A stretch of DNA of 64,000 bases, taken from NCBI GenBank assembly GCA_022747635.1, contig JAKTNV010000005.1, positions 82,872,809 to 82,936,808 of the forward strand. Direction: 5' to 3'. Numbering within the stretch: the first letter of the stretch is position 1; every line of letters starts with the position of its first letter. The DNA comes from Hetaerina americana (taxonomy: Eukaryota > Arthropoda > Insecta > Odonata > Calopterygidae). The notes beneath the pieces are model-generated. The model saw only the letters and a list, made by a program, of their open reading frames with translations. It made no database searches and was not told the DNA's origin. Shown piece by piece: positions 24,233 through 37,183 of the stretch. Both the position numbers and the translations under genes were made by a program.

Positions 24233-27200
24233 TCCCCTTATGTGCAATATTTTCTCTCGGTGATTCAATATTCTCCTTGGGAGTTAATTTATTTTTAATT
24301 TCCTTTTTTAACGTTTCTGTGCCATGAAAACTTGTGGATTTTTTGTTTGAATTTAATGTTATGGTTATACTTTATGTAACAGTACCTTATAAGTACTTTG
24401 CGGATCAGATTCTATTTTTAACTAAAAATCCTCAAATTATTGATTTGATGAAAATCTTGTTTGAAATTTAATTTTACCTAATACGTATTTGAGTGCGGAT
24501 TCAGTTCAGAAATGAGCGCGGAAGATAGAGTTAAATAGATGTTCATTATAAAGTCATTAGGAAAGACCTTTGCATTTTAAAGTCTGAATTTCATTATAAT
24601 TTTACACTGCATTTTCATGAATCTCAGCATAAATTACAATAAAACATTTGTAACATCTTTTAAAAATGAAGAATATAAATGCTTTATACAGACGATAAAA
24701 ATTGTTTCATCAACGAAATACCTTAAAAATGTATATGATTCTATTATCTTTGCTAAACAAATAATGATATAATATATTTCCCAACATATTATTTTACCAG
24801 GTTGAAGTGTTTCTGGTGATTTTAAGGAATTATTTCTTGGCTAAAGTAATATTTGGCACTGCTTAAAAAAGATTTTAAAATATCCTGCACTTTCGGATTC
24901 TTGCTATATTTGCGAAGCTCATCACTCTCCCACTAAAGTAACTAAAATGGATTTCTTGGAACTTCCTTCTCTCAGTTTTTCATAAATCCTTTGAATTTCG
25001 TTTAAAAAGAACTGATATTTTTTAATATTGTTTTTAAAATCGAGGAATTAATTTTTCAATAGGTATCATTAGTAATGGTATTAATTTTTAATGGTAATAT
25101 TAGATAATTCCCGCAATTTTAGCATGAGTTACGCGATACAATAGGCGATTCAAAGAAAATTACGAAAGTTTGTACTCCTATAGTTGCCCTACTAAAGTCT
25201 AACACAATACGAAAACGTAATTAGAACCTCATTTTTTTAAAGTTCAAATGTGGTAAATCGTATGTAACTGACTAACCAATTCCTAATTGACTCATCATAG
25301 CCTTTGTGAAGTTTCCTTTTAACGAAATATTTCCGTTAATTATTTTTTTAAAGAATTAGTTGAATTTTCTGGTAAAATTGGTATCTGTATTGCTGGAATA
25401 ATAGACCGGAACCTGGAGGGAAAGGTTTTCTTAAGAATACATAACCGGGTAATACCCATTCTTTGATCTTACTCGGCAATCTTCTTCGGAGATAGTGGCT
25501 TATGGGTCGTCGCTCAATTTTTTCTTCGAGATCGTTTCTTTTACTTTTAAGGCAAAGGTTATTAAATTGTTATTGCTTATTAAATTGTGTTCTGCTTAAA
25601 AAACTATCGAAACGTGAATGATTTTATTTTATTTAAGTAGGGTCTTTAAGTAGTCTTATTAAATAGGGTTTTACTTTGGTAGGGTACACTAAAAAGCAAC
25701 AAAAACTCGAGCGGATGTAAATATCTTTCCTTGGAGTCAAATTAAATTCCCGGGCCAATTCTTAAACTTTCCATTTTTGTTCGTTTTTCAGTCGACTTCA
25801 AATGAATCTCAAAACAGTCTTCATAGATGCTCGTCCCAACTTTCAGCATGGACTAATATACGAGGAGATTCCTATTGATTAGTCTTGAGATGTCTCCGCT
25901 ACCTACTTTTTTTCTGCTCTCTGTGGGTGATTGTGTTCTTTCTTGAAAGCGGGAAAGGATTTATCTCCATCACCCCAAGAGGAAAACTCGATATTGGGAT
26001 TCTTGAGCTTTGCAAAGCATGTGGTTGTTTATTTATTATCTCTAGCGCGTATGTCAGAGATGAATGGGATCTGAGTAGAGAAAGGATTCAGACTAGCTTG
26101 AAATAAAGAGATAATGGCAAATTATACTGATGCAATTTCTAAGAATATTGAAAGAGTCTCCTCTTCAAGTTCGATAATTGGCGTCTTGCGGAAACGTTTA
26201 ACTTCCGCTCTATAAATCTCTTTTAGCCAATCATCTCCACATTTAAGATCACAGTTAAAAATGATTTCTTTTGATACTATTACAAACGTTAAGCTTCACC
26301 TTTTATAAAATTCCTTGAGGGATTTGCTCATGAGTAATATTGGAAGTAAAATACGAACTGAATGCACAAATGAAAGATAAGAAAGGCCCTTCCCCAATTT
26401 TCCCCAATTCCCATTTTGATGCCTTTTCTAAAAATCCGCAGCTGCAGCCGTGATGACTGTTAGCAACGTTCCATTGATAATAAATATTCATTAAGTCATT
26501 TTCTCCCCTCTAATAACCCCATGTATCTCAAAATATATCGCAAAAAAATCTTCCAAAAATGGCAGTGGTTTATGATACTCATACAGGTTCATACTGAATA
26601 GAACACCTCAGCCGTTGTAATTCACGTGATATGTATGTCTAAAACTAAAACAAATTTTTGCAGAATTTTGAACGGGTTTATCGTAAGCCAACTTCTCTGA
26701 GGCGCTTTAGTAGAATCCTTATTAGATACCGTAAAAATATACTCGTGCCAACTCATTAGAAGTATATATCACTGAAAAAATATTGGATTGTTTACAATAC
26801 TCTCAACTCTCTTCCGGAAAGTCAGTTATTAGCCATTTCCCACTTCCATTTCGCCATTTTCTTCTCTATGTCTTAGGTCCTAACTTAATTTTCTTCTTGG
26901 TCTTAACACACGCGGTAGTAACTTTGGGAAAGAAAACTCGTTCATTTGAAATCCGTGGAGTCAATCCCTACCTATTTTTAGGATCGGTAGTGCGTAATAG
27001 CAATGGGCATATAAATTCAACAGTTTGTAATGGCTCCATTGTTCCACTTGACGTGCAACATGCTTGCTGGTATTGGGACCCAGCCACCGGGATTAACCGT
27101 GGCAAACACGTCGTCAGGTGGACTGCCCGATGGGGTACCGATGACTTTAAGCGGAAAATGTGTTTTTCACTCCGTTTGGTGAATGAAAACGTGAATCACT

Positions 27201-28479
27201 GAGCATTCGTTTGCCGGAGAGTACGTCTCCATGCTAAATTTCGGGGAACGTGTTCTGCGGAGGGAGGTGGTTCCGAAGAGGGAAAGGGAGAGTGTGGTCG
27301 GAGGATGAGTCAGCCGATCGCGCCACGTGTGCGTCATCCGACGGTGGGAAAAACAGTGAGGACTCGGGTAAAAAAGAGTCGGAATTCTATTGTGCGACGG
27401 TGTAGGAACATTTTTCTTTGTAAAACTGTTATTTTAAAAGAGTTTTAGTCTGTTTTCCACGTGTGAAAAAGGTGTTTCCGGTGAATTGGGGATGAGGTGT
27501 AGAACGCCCAACAATTTGAAGCGTTTCGTGAACATGTGAGAACGGCGAGGGAAATTTCTGGGCATTTAATTCGTTCTTGTTTCCCTCCGGCGCCGGATTA
27601 AAATCTCCTTCGGTGACTTCACTTCCATGACTGCACAATCAAGTACGAGCTCATCACGAGTTGTGCCTGAAATAACACGGTAGTGGAAACATATAAAAAC
27701 ATACTTCTTTTCACTGCAGTCACAAAAGTTGCAAGTCTCGTGTTTTGCCTTTGAAAACACTTCGACCACATACGGTAAATAAATAATCCCCGAGCATGGC
27801 ATTTTTTTACCCCTAAAGGAGAACCGAACATGAAAATGTTTCCAGAATATTGCAAACTTATCGTTGTTACAGTCATGAGTGCTTATTATCTTGCTCTTTA
27901 TGAAATTTGATGCTAATAAAATGTAGTTTATGAAAACATGTTTTAAACATCCTGTTTTTCTATCTCAGATTACTCAGTCCACTCAGAGGACTCAAATAAA
28001 CAAATATTCAGTATATTTCCATCTTTAGGCGTTATCAATACGAGAAGGATAACCTATGTTACTTTTGAGTCTACTCTATTAATTTACCTCTTTTTTTGTA
28101 ACTTTTCTCTGTTAGTTTTCCTTCTATTCAGAGTTAAATGCTAGGCTAAAGGTTAGAAATAAGTCTTCAGTGGGAAGAGATGAACATTTAAATCCTGATG
28201 TTTTGCTCAATAAGAGTCGTAAAACTTTGAATTTTGAATACGAAAAATGCAAACCTGAACCCTCTTAGATATCCGAATGTTGATCGGGATATGATATTTC
28301 CTGAACATCGCAGGATAAAGTAACCAGATACGTGGCCTTATAATAAGAGTAATAGGAGGTTGAACGGCGGTGCCCTAAGTCGGTGTTAGCTTTATTGCTG
28401 TTGGCATTAATTTACGAGTATTCGTGTGTTGCAATTTGTTGGTAGCCTTTCCCAAGCTCATAATTATTCTTTGCCCCTT
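24231..28479. other. Neto intron, mostly featureless
   Basis: A 139-codon open frame at 26783-27202 has no recognised domain and half of it is AT-biased hydrophobic sequence. About 27.2-27.4 kb is GC-richer. No element defined. Confidence 0.5.
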
Positions 28480-28523
28480 AAAAAGGACTTTACCTGAGGA
28501 ATACCTCTGGTAAAGTCCTTTTT
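28480..28523. repeat. Short hairpin, 15-bp arms
   Basis: AAAAAGGACTTTACC (28480-28494) and its exact reverse complement (28509-28523) enclose 14 bases that themselves pair as GAGG/CCTC around AATA. It resembles a minimal foldback or a MITE end, but I see no target duplication. Confidence 0.75.
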
Positions 28524-31500
28524 TATGGAACATCCATACAAACTTAGAGTACGGTGACGAAGTTTAAGAAATGGGAGATGATGGACGCTATGGACGTCCG
28601 GATAAGACAAAAGTTGTCCGATTTTGAGTCACCTAGGCAGAGAAGAAATCATGGCATGCTATTGTTTATGTCAGTCAAGAGGAAATCAGGTTCTCGCGTT
28701 ATTTTACGGAGACCGTAGAAAAAAAAAAGATGAGGTTGGCCTAAGGGTCAGTTGTATTAACGAGATTGTGAGAATGCACAGCAAAATACTAAATTGAGGA
28801 AGGATATTTGTTTTTAAAATGGAATTCGGTGGGAAATATCGTGATCCGAAGAGTTTATTAACTGAAGGGAACAGATTATGGGTAGTTTAAATATATTTTC
28901 TTAAACCAAATAAAATAGGACAAGTCTTCACAAGAATTACTGTTTAACAAACAGTCAACGATTTTTTTCAATATTATGGAAGAATTTTTCTCACCGAATG
29001 CAAAATTATTTCCATGAAAAATTAACAGCATGTCGATTGAACATTTTGATATTGGAACGTCTATCTATTAGGAAGACGCTGGTAAAATAAGAAGTTTAAG
29101 CGAAGTACCTATGCCTTGAAAATACGAGTATATTGGAAAATAATGTCGTAATTTTTGGTTAAACGAATTCAAATTCCACATAAAAGTACTTGCCTATATT
29201 TTTACTGTAGATAAAACTCTGTTTTGACAATTCAATGGATGTAAAACAAATAATTGGCACTTATTAACGTGTTTTTTACGTTGGAGAATCTCGATATCAC
29301 AATGAGATCATGGTTGAATTCAAACAATTTCTGCCAGTGCCCTCGTATTCAATATTTCTTTTACATACTTTTCGTCCTTAGGAGCAGGGAAATCCTCGCA
29401 CCAATCTATTCAGATAGTTATAGTTTATGTTCATCTATCATTTCAATTCTGACTCTGTATCGCACCGAATCGTGTTCCGAAATCCATTACGAAATTAAAA
29501 TGTTCTCTGATCTCTGGAGGGGAGATTCAACTTTTGTTAACAATTTTGGCAACCTCTAAATGCGATGGACGAAATTATTTGGAGCGGATGTTTGTCTGGT
29601 TCATTTATGCGTGCGGTGGCCGGCGCGATGCACAACGGGAATGCAAAAGTTGCAATCGTAGCGGTGGAAATGTAGCGGTGGAGCAAATTGAATGAAAATA
29701 TTACCATTGGCTGGAGTAATTAACGAGTGTAATGATAGTGGTGGGATAAAATTATTCCAAAAAATAACGTAATTATTTCTGGGTTACTTGTTCTACTTTA
29801 CCTGTTGGCTTTTGGTACATCTATGGCTCTCAAATTTAAACGTCAAATGCGAAACGGAGACTTGGTACCACGAGGCACTCGTGTAATATCTTGTACCAAT
29901 ATCGGTTACTGTGCGGTGGCATTTCCAAAATGTTTTGATTTCCCATTGAACGAGAAGTCAATTTGACGTTATTTTTAATCCATCGCGAGGTGTTCAAGTC
30001 TAAAATGATGTTTTCCGAATGAATGAGGATTCGGAATCACATGTAAATCAAGTAAAATTTCCCTTTGATATATTGAGCAAAAATACACTTGGTTATATTG
30101 ACTTTAAAGATAGAATAATTAATGAAAATTTCTTTAATATTTTATTAATTTTATTGCAAGCACGATCCAAATTTGAACGTTCAACGTCCACAGTTCAACA
30201 ATATGTAGAGTAAATCTTGGCTAGGACGTCCAAACTTAGATGAATTATTTAAAACGAAAACTTTAATACATTATTCTTGATTATGCATTTATTGAAAATT
30301 TTACTCTTTGAGTTGATCTTACAGACCCAGAAAGTAATATTTTTATAGTCTTTTGCATCAGTTAATAATATTTTTCTTCCTTAAACTCTCCGTCCTATAG
30401 GATTTAAGAGTGCTGCAGCTTTCCACAATGTGGACAGGTTGGTTAGCATTGCCATTTCAACATTTGTTAACTTTTTTCTCTGCACATTGAAATTTCTCAT
30501 TCCCAGCTCACTTTCTTTTATTTATCAATATGGAGGAAAAATTTTACGTACGCTCTCCACGAAATGCGGAATTCTTCCGAAATATGGCCACCCAATATAT
30601 ATTTGTTTACGCCACCCACTGAATGCACACTTCAGCTCCCTTTTAAAGATTGTTATTCTGGAATTCTTTTCCCCGGGATACCGACTGCTGTAAAAAATAT
30701 GATGATTAAAAGTCAGGAGTGGAACGCGACCCTGGAGAAGGTTGAAAACATTATAAGCTCCCACATCGCTTCTCTTCCAACGGAAGGTCGTAGACGGAAT
30801 TCTTGGGATGGAGAGTATATGGGTATTTGTATGAGAATACCCCGAAGAGAGAGAGAGAAAGAGAGGGAGAGGAAGCAGCAGCTTGGAGACGCTAACACAG
30901 ATGTTTGCCGGACGGGCAGGGGGCGGAAGTGGGACGCCTATTAACCTCGGAGGCCAGGGGTGATGCGGGGAGGAGGTGGGCGAGGAGTTTGGGGGAGAGA
31001 GTCGGAGAGGGATAACGTCAAGCGTGTCGCCGTTGCGCCGTCTCTCCTCGGGAAACAAGGCGGCACAAGTCTTGCGGTGGTTTGCGTGAGTTGTTCCCAC
31101 TGTACGTATAGTTTACCTTAGCCGGGGGAGGGAGTGGTGACACCCACGATGGAAGGAGGGAGGAGGAGTTGACATCGTGTCTTCGGGAAGCTTTTACAAG
31201 ATTCCTTCATTAAAATTGGGCCGGGACACAAAAGCCTCGCTCGGGACAGCATCCGAGGTTGCCTGCCAGCCTCCATCTTCACCCCCTCCCACCTTCCCTC
31301 CCTGCAACCCGCACTGAAGCAGCACAGGGAGTGGAGGGGCAGGAGGAGAAAGACGGGAAGTTTTTTAATTTTTGGAGTGCGGAGTTTTGTAAGTTGTTGT
31401 CTTGCCTCGTGTCTCGTGTGCTTATTTTTCCTATCCCTTGCCTTTTACCCGGTTAAATCATCCTTTTAGGGAAAAATGTAGCCTCTTCCCTTTTTCCCCC

Positions 31501-33799
31501 TCGAGTCTTCCTCACTCCTCGGGGCTTAATTACCCCGGCCTCTCCTCCCCATGCTTCGCATCTCCTTTTGTTAACATCCCGCGTGTTAATTGGGACGTAG
31601 TGTAAACTTCCAAGCATGGGAAACCCGGGCGGAAGCACCATTAAGGGAACATTTGGATGAGATGAATCCTATATACGAATAAAGAACGAAGGGGAGTCAC
31701 TGTGCAGTGTGTCTCAAATCTTGCTATCAAGCTTTAAAATCTGTATATGGCCTGCGATTCGAGCAACAATATGGTGGAGGATGTTGAGGCATCGTTTGAT
31801 AATGGTGTAATAGAAGGTAGTATGATTTATTAAGTGATCGCAAAGGAGATGGTATGAAAGTTTCGGTAATGAGATGGCTTCGTTGTGTTTAGTCTTGTTT
31901 TCCAAATGGTCACGGACTTCAGTAGGAAAAGCGAACTTTTACGATACTCACAAATAGGCTTTTAGTATGATATCATATTTTTAAAAATTATTTATGCAAA
32001 ATCTACCGGTAATTATAATTATACCATGGGTAAAAAATTTTTTTCTTTTTCCTATAAATTGTTGCCAAAATAATACAGTCACTAAATAGATTAACTCAAT
32101 ACCATTCAACTTATTTGTTTATAATCCTTACTCTGCATGTTTATATTATGATGCTTAGATAAAATAAAGCACCTCAACTGTAAATAGTATTTAACATTAA
32201 ATTTTCCATTTAAATTTCAAAATCTGCGTGTATTCGTGTATTTTAATAATTCCAAGGGTACACGTGGAAAACAGATTTGTAAGTATCGTATTAAACAATT
32301 TTAATGACATTTATTTTTCAATTGCGAACAGAAGTCATTATTTATTACAATTAATTGTTTTACGTTTCCCCTTTTGCTTCTTAATTTCACATGGATTTAA
32401 TAATGTCATCATTTTCACCATCATTTAATTATGTCATCATTTTCCTCTGTTATCTGATTTCACTTAAAGAGGCAAGTTTGTCCAGCTGCGAACACGAAAT
32501 ATGGGAAAAAAGGAAATGATGCGAAACTAATGAGAACTAATAAGAATTGATATTAAGACATGAATATACTTTATGTAGATATTTGACATAGCAGATGGGT
32601 TAGTGAATCTGCGAGGATCTCTTCGCTGTTTTGTGCCGAATTATGATTCCTTCTCCAAGCTTCTCTGAGGGCCGTCTTTCTCGGCCTCCGTGGCGACACG
32701 ACGAATTCGCTATGAGCCACCGGCTTAAATCTTCGCTGTGGAGGGCGTCTTCCATTCACAAATGGCCTCTTCCTTCGGGAGATTAGATCTTTACGGGGAG
32801 TGGAGGGTGACTTAGGGCCGGGTCGGCCAGGGGCGGCGCCAGTGGGAGCAGGAAGGTGGGGCAACTGTGTCGAGCAACGGGCCGTCGCCCAGATTAAAGC
32901 GCTTCGGCAATTTAGTTTCCCCGCTGCCCGTGTCGAAGGAACAATCTCCTTCCCAAAAGACTTTTGGCTCTAAATTAACTTGGAAATTTCTCCCCTCGAT
33001 CGTGAAAAAGTTTTGTGGGTCCGAAGAATATGATGGAGACAGTCGTCGAAGAATTTAAACCGCGTTTGAAGTGACACCTAGCGCCCACAAGTGAAAGTGC
33101 CATTAATTAAGACTGTTTACCGTTCATTGACGCTTACTTCTTCGATTTGTTGAATAATTCGTCACGAGTACAGCTATTCTTGTTTTCCCTCTCGTTTTAT
33201 TGGTCTTCACGTCCAATTTCATTCAATGGTTAGATAGTGTTGGCCTTACTTGAATACTTAATTTCATGCTCAGTTTGTATTCAAAGAACTTCGGGACTAT
33301 GCTCCGCCAGCTACATGTGTCAATGCACCAAAATGAATTTAATTCCCATTTAATTCCCATTCAATCTATTGCCGGAAGCGCTCATAATTTGAAAGTCCCA
33401 ATAATATTTTTTCATGCATTTTGTCCGACTTAATGTAAACTGTTAAGAAAAACTATTGAGATTTTCTTTAATACTGCAGCTTTTAAAGGCCAATTCATTT
33501 TTGTGTGGTTTACACTGCACACGATATTATACAAACTTTTATGAAGAATCACTTTAAATGCAGCCGTTTGTTCGCTAGTATGGTTCTTATTCGCCATGCT
33601 GCCCATTGAAATTGTTCAGAATATAACTAACCTGCGACTACAGAATTTAATATACTTCCTTTAAGTGTTTTTTTGTACTTTGTACCATTACAAATATATC
33701 AAATAATGTATGGCTATTTAGACAAGAATGCAACCCTCCGCTAGCAAAATTCACCTTATATCTAAAAGAACCAATAAAATTTCAAATATTTGGCATAAA
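28524..33799. other. Neto intron with G-rich islands
   Basis: AT-rich sequence with two islands: 30.85-31.6 kb (purine-rich, with a GA tract) and 32.6-33.0 kb. Open frames over them are low in complexity and occur on both strands. No gene supported. Confidence 0.5.
30848..30873. repeat. GA-rich purine tract
   Basis: A run of GAGAGAGAGAAAGAGAGGGAGAGG lies at the start of a G-rich island (30.85-31.35 kb). Such tracts can bind GAGA-type factors in insects, but no promoter or gene is recognised beside it. Confidence 0.6.
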
Positions 33800-34520
33800 T
33801 TGAGTCAAGGTAAATGGCGAGGAAATCAACATTCTGCTGTTCGCAGATGACATCGCAGCATTAGCAGAAACGATGGAGGACCTGCAAGCAAATCTGAATG
33901 ATACGAACCAAGCACTTCTGAAATTTTACATGAGCACCAATAAGAAGAGAACTAAAATCCTCGTGTGTGTGGAAGAGAAGTGCTGATGGTTGATATTACA
34001 CCTCGAGGAGTGAAACATATGGAAAATAGAATCATTTTAATATACCTGGGCAGAAGTATACATTGGGATGTAAGAAGTTCGACCTACATCAAGGGAAGAA
34101 TATCTCAAGTTAAGAAAGCAGTCATGAAGAAGAAACAACTGGTATGTTCAAAGAACTCAAGGCTGCAGAACAAGGGAAGTTTGTCTGGTGTTCGTAAGTT
34201 ACATGGTGCTCTACGGATTAGAGATATTGAACATTGGAAAAGTAGATCAGTGAAGAAAAGAAGTCTTTGAAACATGGTGCTGGAGGAGAATGCTGGGGAT
34301 CAAATGGGCAGACAGAATGAGGAACGTGGAAGTATATAAATGAGCAGAAGAGGAAAGGACCATTTGTGGGACACTAATGGCTAATAAGAACTAGATGGAC
34401 TGGAAACACATTGAGGCAAAATGAATTAGTTTGAAACGTAATAGGCTGGAAAATTGAAGAGAAGAACCATTCCAAGAGACAGAACAAGTGCATAGGACAA
34501 ATTGAGAACGTAAAACAGAA
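33800..34520 (+). mobile_element. LINE fragment: end of RT domain to 3' region
   Basis: The plus strand at 33811-33960 reads VNGEEINILLFADDIAALA (the RT catalytic FADD box) followed by MEDLQANLND and a TNKKRTKI block. Farther on, in other frames, it reads FETWCWRRMLGIKWADRMRN, the conserved post-RT W-rich block. Nothing of the RT upstream of the catalytic box is visible, and stops and frameshifts interrupt the rest. It is 5' truncated and inactive. Sequence differences from the 19.65-kb LINE suggest another family. Confidence 0.7.
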
Positions 34521-36002
34521 TAGCTAACAGGGGGTGGGGGAAGTAACACTGAATAGAGGGCAATGGTTGGCTGCAATATACTAGTCTTAGGGTAGAAATA
34601 CCGATGATCGTGTTGAATGATAACTATTTTAATCAGATCAATTAAAAAAATCATCAGAAAAAAGATTGTATATCGGTGACCCCAAATTTTGCACGCGACC
34701 GGAAGCGATATTTTTTTGTTATTTTTCTTTAACCATGAAAATACCATTTCATTTAACCTAAGGGTGTTCTTTGTCTGCTCCGTAATGAATTAATTACCCA
34801 TATTCTTCTACAATTTCTACTTTGTTTATCCCCGGACTATTGTGGTCGTAGGAATGTGATATTGGTCGTATTTCATTTTCATGATTGTATCTAATTGCTC
34901 ATATGGTTCACATGGATGACTTATCCTCTCCGATTGTATACCTCTTCTACGTTGCTGTAAATGTAATCATAATGGCTTTAATTACGTATAATTATGAAGA
35001 ATAATTTGCTGTAATGATAGTTATTTTACAAAAATGCACTATTTCATATACTTTTCGAGAAACATTCTGGGAATGAGCCAGTCGAAATACTTTGCACCAC
35101 TGTTGGTGATCCCTGACTTGTGAGTATTTAGGCTTCGCTGCATCATGGATTCCTTGCTAATAATTGGGTCATGTAGTTAAACTTATACTTATAATACCAA
35201 CATTTCGAATTCTCAACATGTAATAATTTGACGTGTAAATGATTTTTGAGAGGGAAGAAACAATAAATAACAGGTGATAATACTTCTTGATGCCATAAAA
35301 TATGAATTTTCCACTATTTACTCGTATTTCAATAAGATGTATTATGCAAAAAGCACGTTATAAAGTTAATAGACCGATAGGTTATTCTGAGCGTCCTCGG
35401 AATCCAAAAAGATTATTCATTTGAAGATTATAATAATGTTAGCATTACCGTGCTCAGGAATTAATTTCTAACTAGTTTTAATGTTTAGAACTCCAATTAT
35501 CTTGGTGACTGTTGGTCAATTTAAAATGTTACTATGGAATAATGATCGGGTGTGAACCTAAGTTCTGAATATGAGAGAGGGGACACCTTGGTTTTTCTAG
35601 TTAATGCAGAGTTTTTTTTTAATTCAATCTCCGATTGGTATTCCGGAGCAGCTCCGTTCGACTGGCTTCTGTGGAGGGAGAAAAAGAGACGGTTGCTAAT
35701 GGGTGTACAACGCTGATGTCATTTTGAATATTTTTTAGTCTGACTAAATAACAGAATATTCCCCAGCGTATTGCGTACGTGCAATGTGGGAACTTCGCAC
35801 GATTCTTCACCCTCTCCTTACCCCCCCCCCTGCGCAACGTATGATGAATCTGTCCTAGAACGGTAAATGAAATATTAATTAGCAATTGTTCCGAAGCAAA
35901 AAATTATGTACGAGTAATTACTTACCGGAATAAAAAATGGAGTGCCCTTTCACAAACACTTACTAGTACTAGTGTAATCTGAATTTTACATTTACTTTAT
36001 AT
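34521..36002. other. Neto intron, featureless
   Basis: AT-rich; a C10 run lies near 35821-35830. No element recognised. Confidence 0.6.
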
Positions 36003-36162
36003 AAAAAAACCATAAACCATAAACACAGTAATCAACCCGAAGGTCGGTTTAGTAGGTGATGGATAGAGATCACCCAGTTGCCCAGAGTGCCTTTCCCGGG
36101 AATCGAACCCGGGAACCTCCGGTCAGCAGTCCAACGCTCTACCTACTAGACTACCGCGACCC
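36003..36162 (-). mobile_element. tRNA-derived SINE, short (body-deleted) copy
   Basis: On the minus strand the head reads GGTCGCGGTAGTCTAGTAGG (A box) and then CCCGGGTTCGATTCCCGGG (B box), ending AAGGCACTCTGGG. The 3' end (ACCGACCTTCGGGTTGATTA, then ATGGTTTATGGTTTTTTTAT) is the same as in the copy at 40.7 kb. About 131 bases of body present there (40788-40918) are missing here, joining the head region directly to the 3' region. TTATATA-like sequence on both sides may be a target duplication. Confidence 0.85.
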
Positions 36163-36589
36163 AGGGTAATTTATATATAAACTCGTAAATGACATTAATG
36201 ATAAAAGTATCAGTTTTTCTATAATTTAAATGATAGTGTATTCCAAAAATTAAAACAAAATATAATGTAGAGATGTGGACGTATATTCATTGTTTGCTTA
36301 TTCCACCGCAGCGTTTATTTACCATTATAATTGAGGTTGAAATTTACCAACACAATCCCAACTTTGAACATTAGGCACAAAATCAGAAAGAAAAATTTAA
36401 TTCTAGGTTCGGCAATTTGACCCAAAGTAGGCATATTTTCGCAAATGGCGCCATTTACATGACGATACGAGAATTTCGCCGCGTCGCCAACATAGCGCAA
36501 CGGTGCGCTTTATAGTGATGTGACGGACACGTCGTGCTCGTCAGAGAAGGTCAGCGCCACGCGTGCCCGGGCGAATAGGGCATGACTCC

Positions 36590-36781
36590 ATGCGGAGAGG
36601 ATTCACAATCGCCCTCTGCCTCTTCTCAATTGACCTAGTCGTTGCTCTCACGAATCTAACGGTCGGGAGTAACGCTCGGCAATCCTCAATGGCCAGCGGA
36701 ACGGGAAGGAGCTCCGTGAAGAGAAAAAGAAAATCGTTTTGTGAAGGTTCTCTCTGCAAGTATTGTCGTCCCGCGGTGTAG
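36590..36781 (+). CDS. Possible small secreted peptide ORF (unproven)
   Basis: I do not recognise this ORF. From the ATG at 36590 it encodes 63 residues that begin like a signal peptide (MRRG, then a hydrophobic run FTIALCLFSIDLVVAL). A sequon NLT, a basic stretch KRKRK and a C-terminal tail with three cysteines (SFCEGSLCKYCRPAV) follow. The local sequence is GC-richer than its surroundings. An upstream in-frame ATG at 36563 would spoil the signal peptide. No promoter, splice site or homologue is seen, and an ORF of this length arises by chance often in 64 kb. It lies about 400 bases from the mariner. Confidence 0.15.
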   Translation: MRRGFTIALCLFSIDLVVALTNLTVGSNARQSSMASGTGRSSVKRKRKSFCEGSLCKYCRPAV

Positions 36782-37183
36782 TGGTGAAAGTGATGTTTCA
36801 AACATGAGTATCTGATCGCAAATTTTCAGCATCTCGCGTAGCCATATGATTATTAGGGATCTATCAACTAACCAAAATATGGCTTCATCATTTTACTCTT
36901 ACGATATGGAGTGGTTTTTTTAAACATATATATCAGACAATAATAAGTCAGACTCTCTTGATCAAATTGAAAATTAACCTTTGCTCACCATTAGAAATGT
37001 ATGCACAAATTATTTACCGAAGAGTGCTCTCGTTTGATGAATATAAGCACATGCAGACCATCTGGATGATGAGTAAGGGAGGTGATATACGCAAAAGGTG
37101 TATTTCTCTGTGTGTGAACTTCTTAGACTTTTCATTGGTCAAGCCACCTTTCTCATGGAAGAGAAGGAAGGAACTCCTGTATA

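Noticed and set aside
26783..27202. 139-codon open frame, plus strand
   Set aside because: Not recognised, no splice or promoter context, mixed composition; too weak to call a gene.
30525..31100. 191-codon open frame, minus strand
   Set aside because: Lies over a purine-rich island; Pro/Ser-rich low-complexity peptide with no domain.
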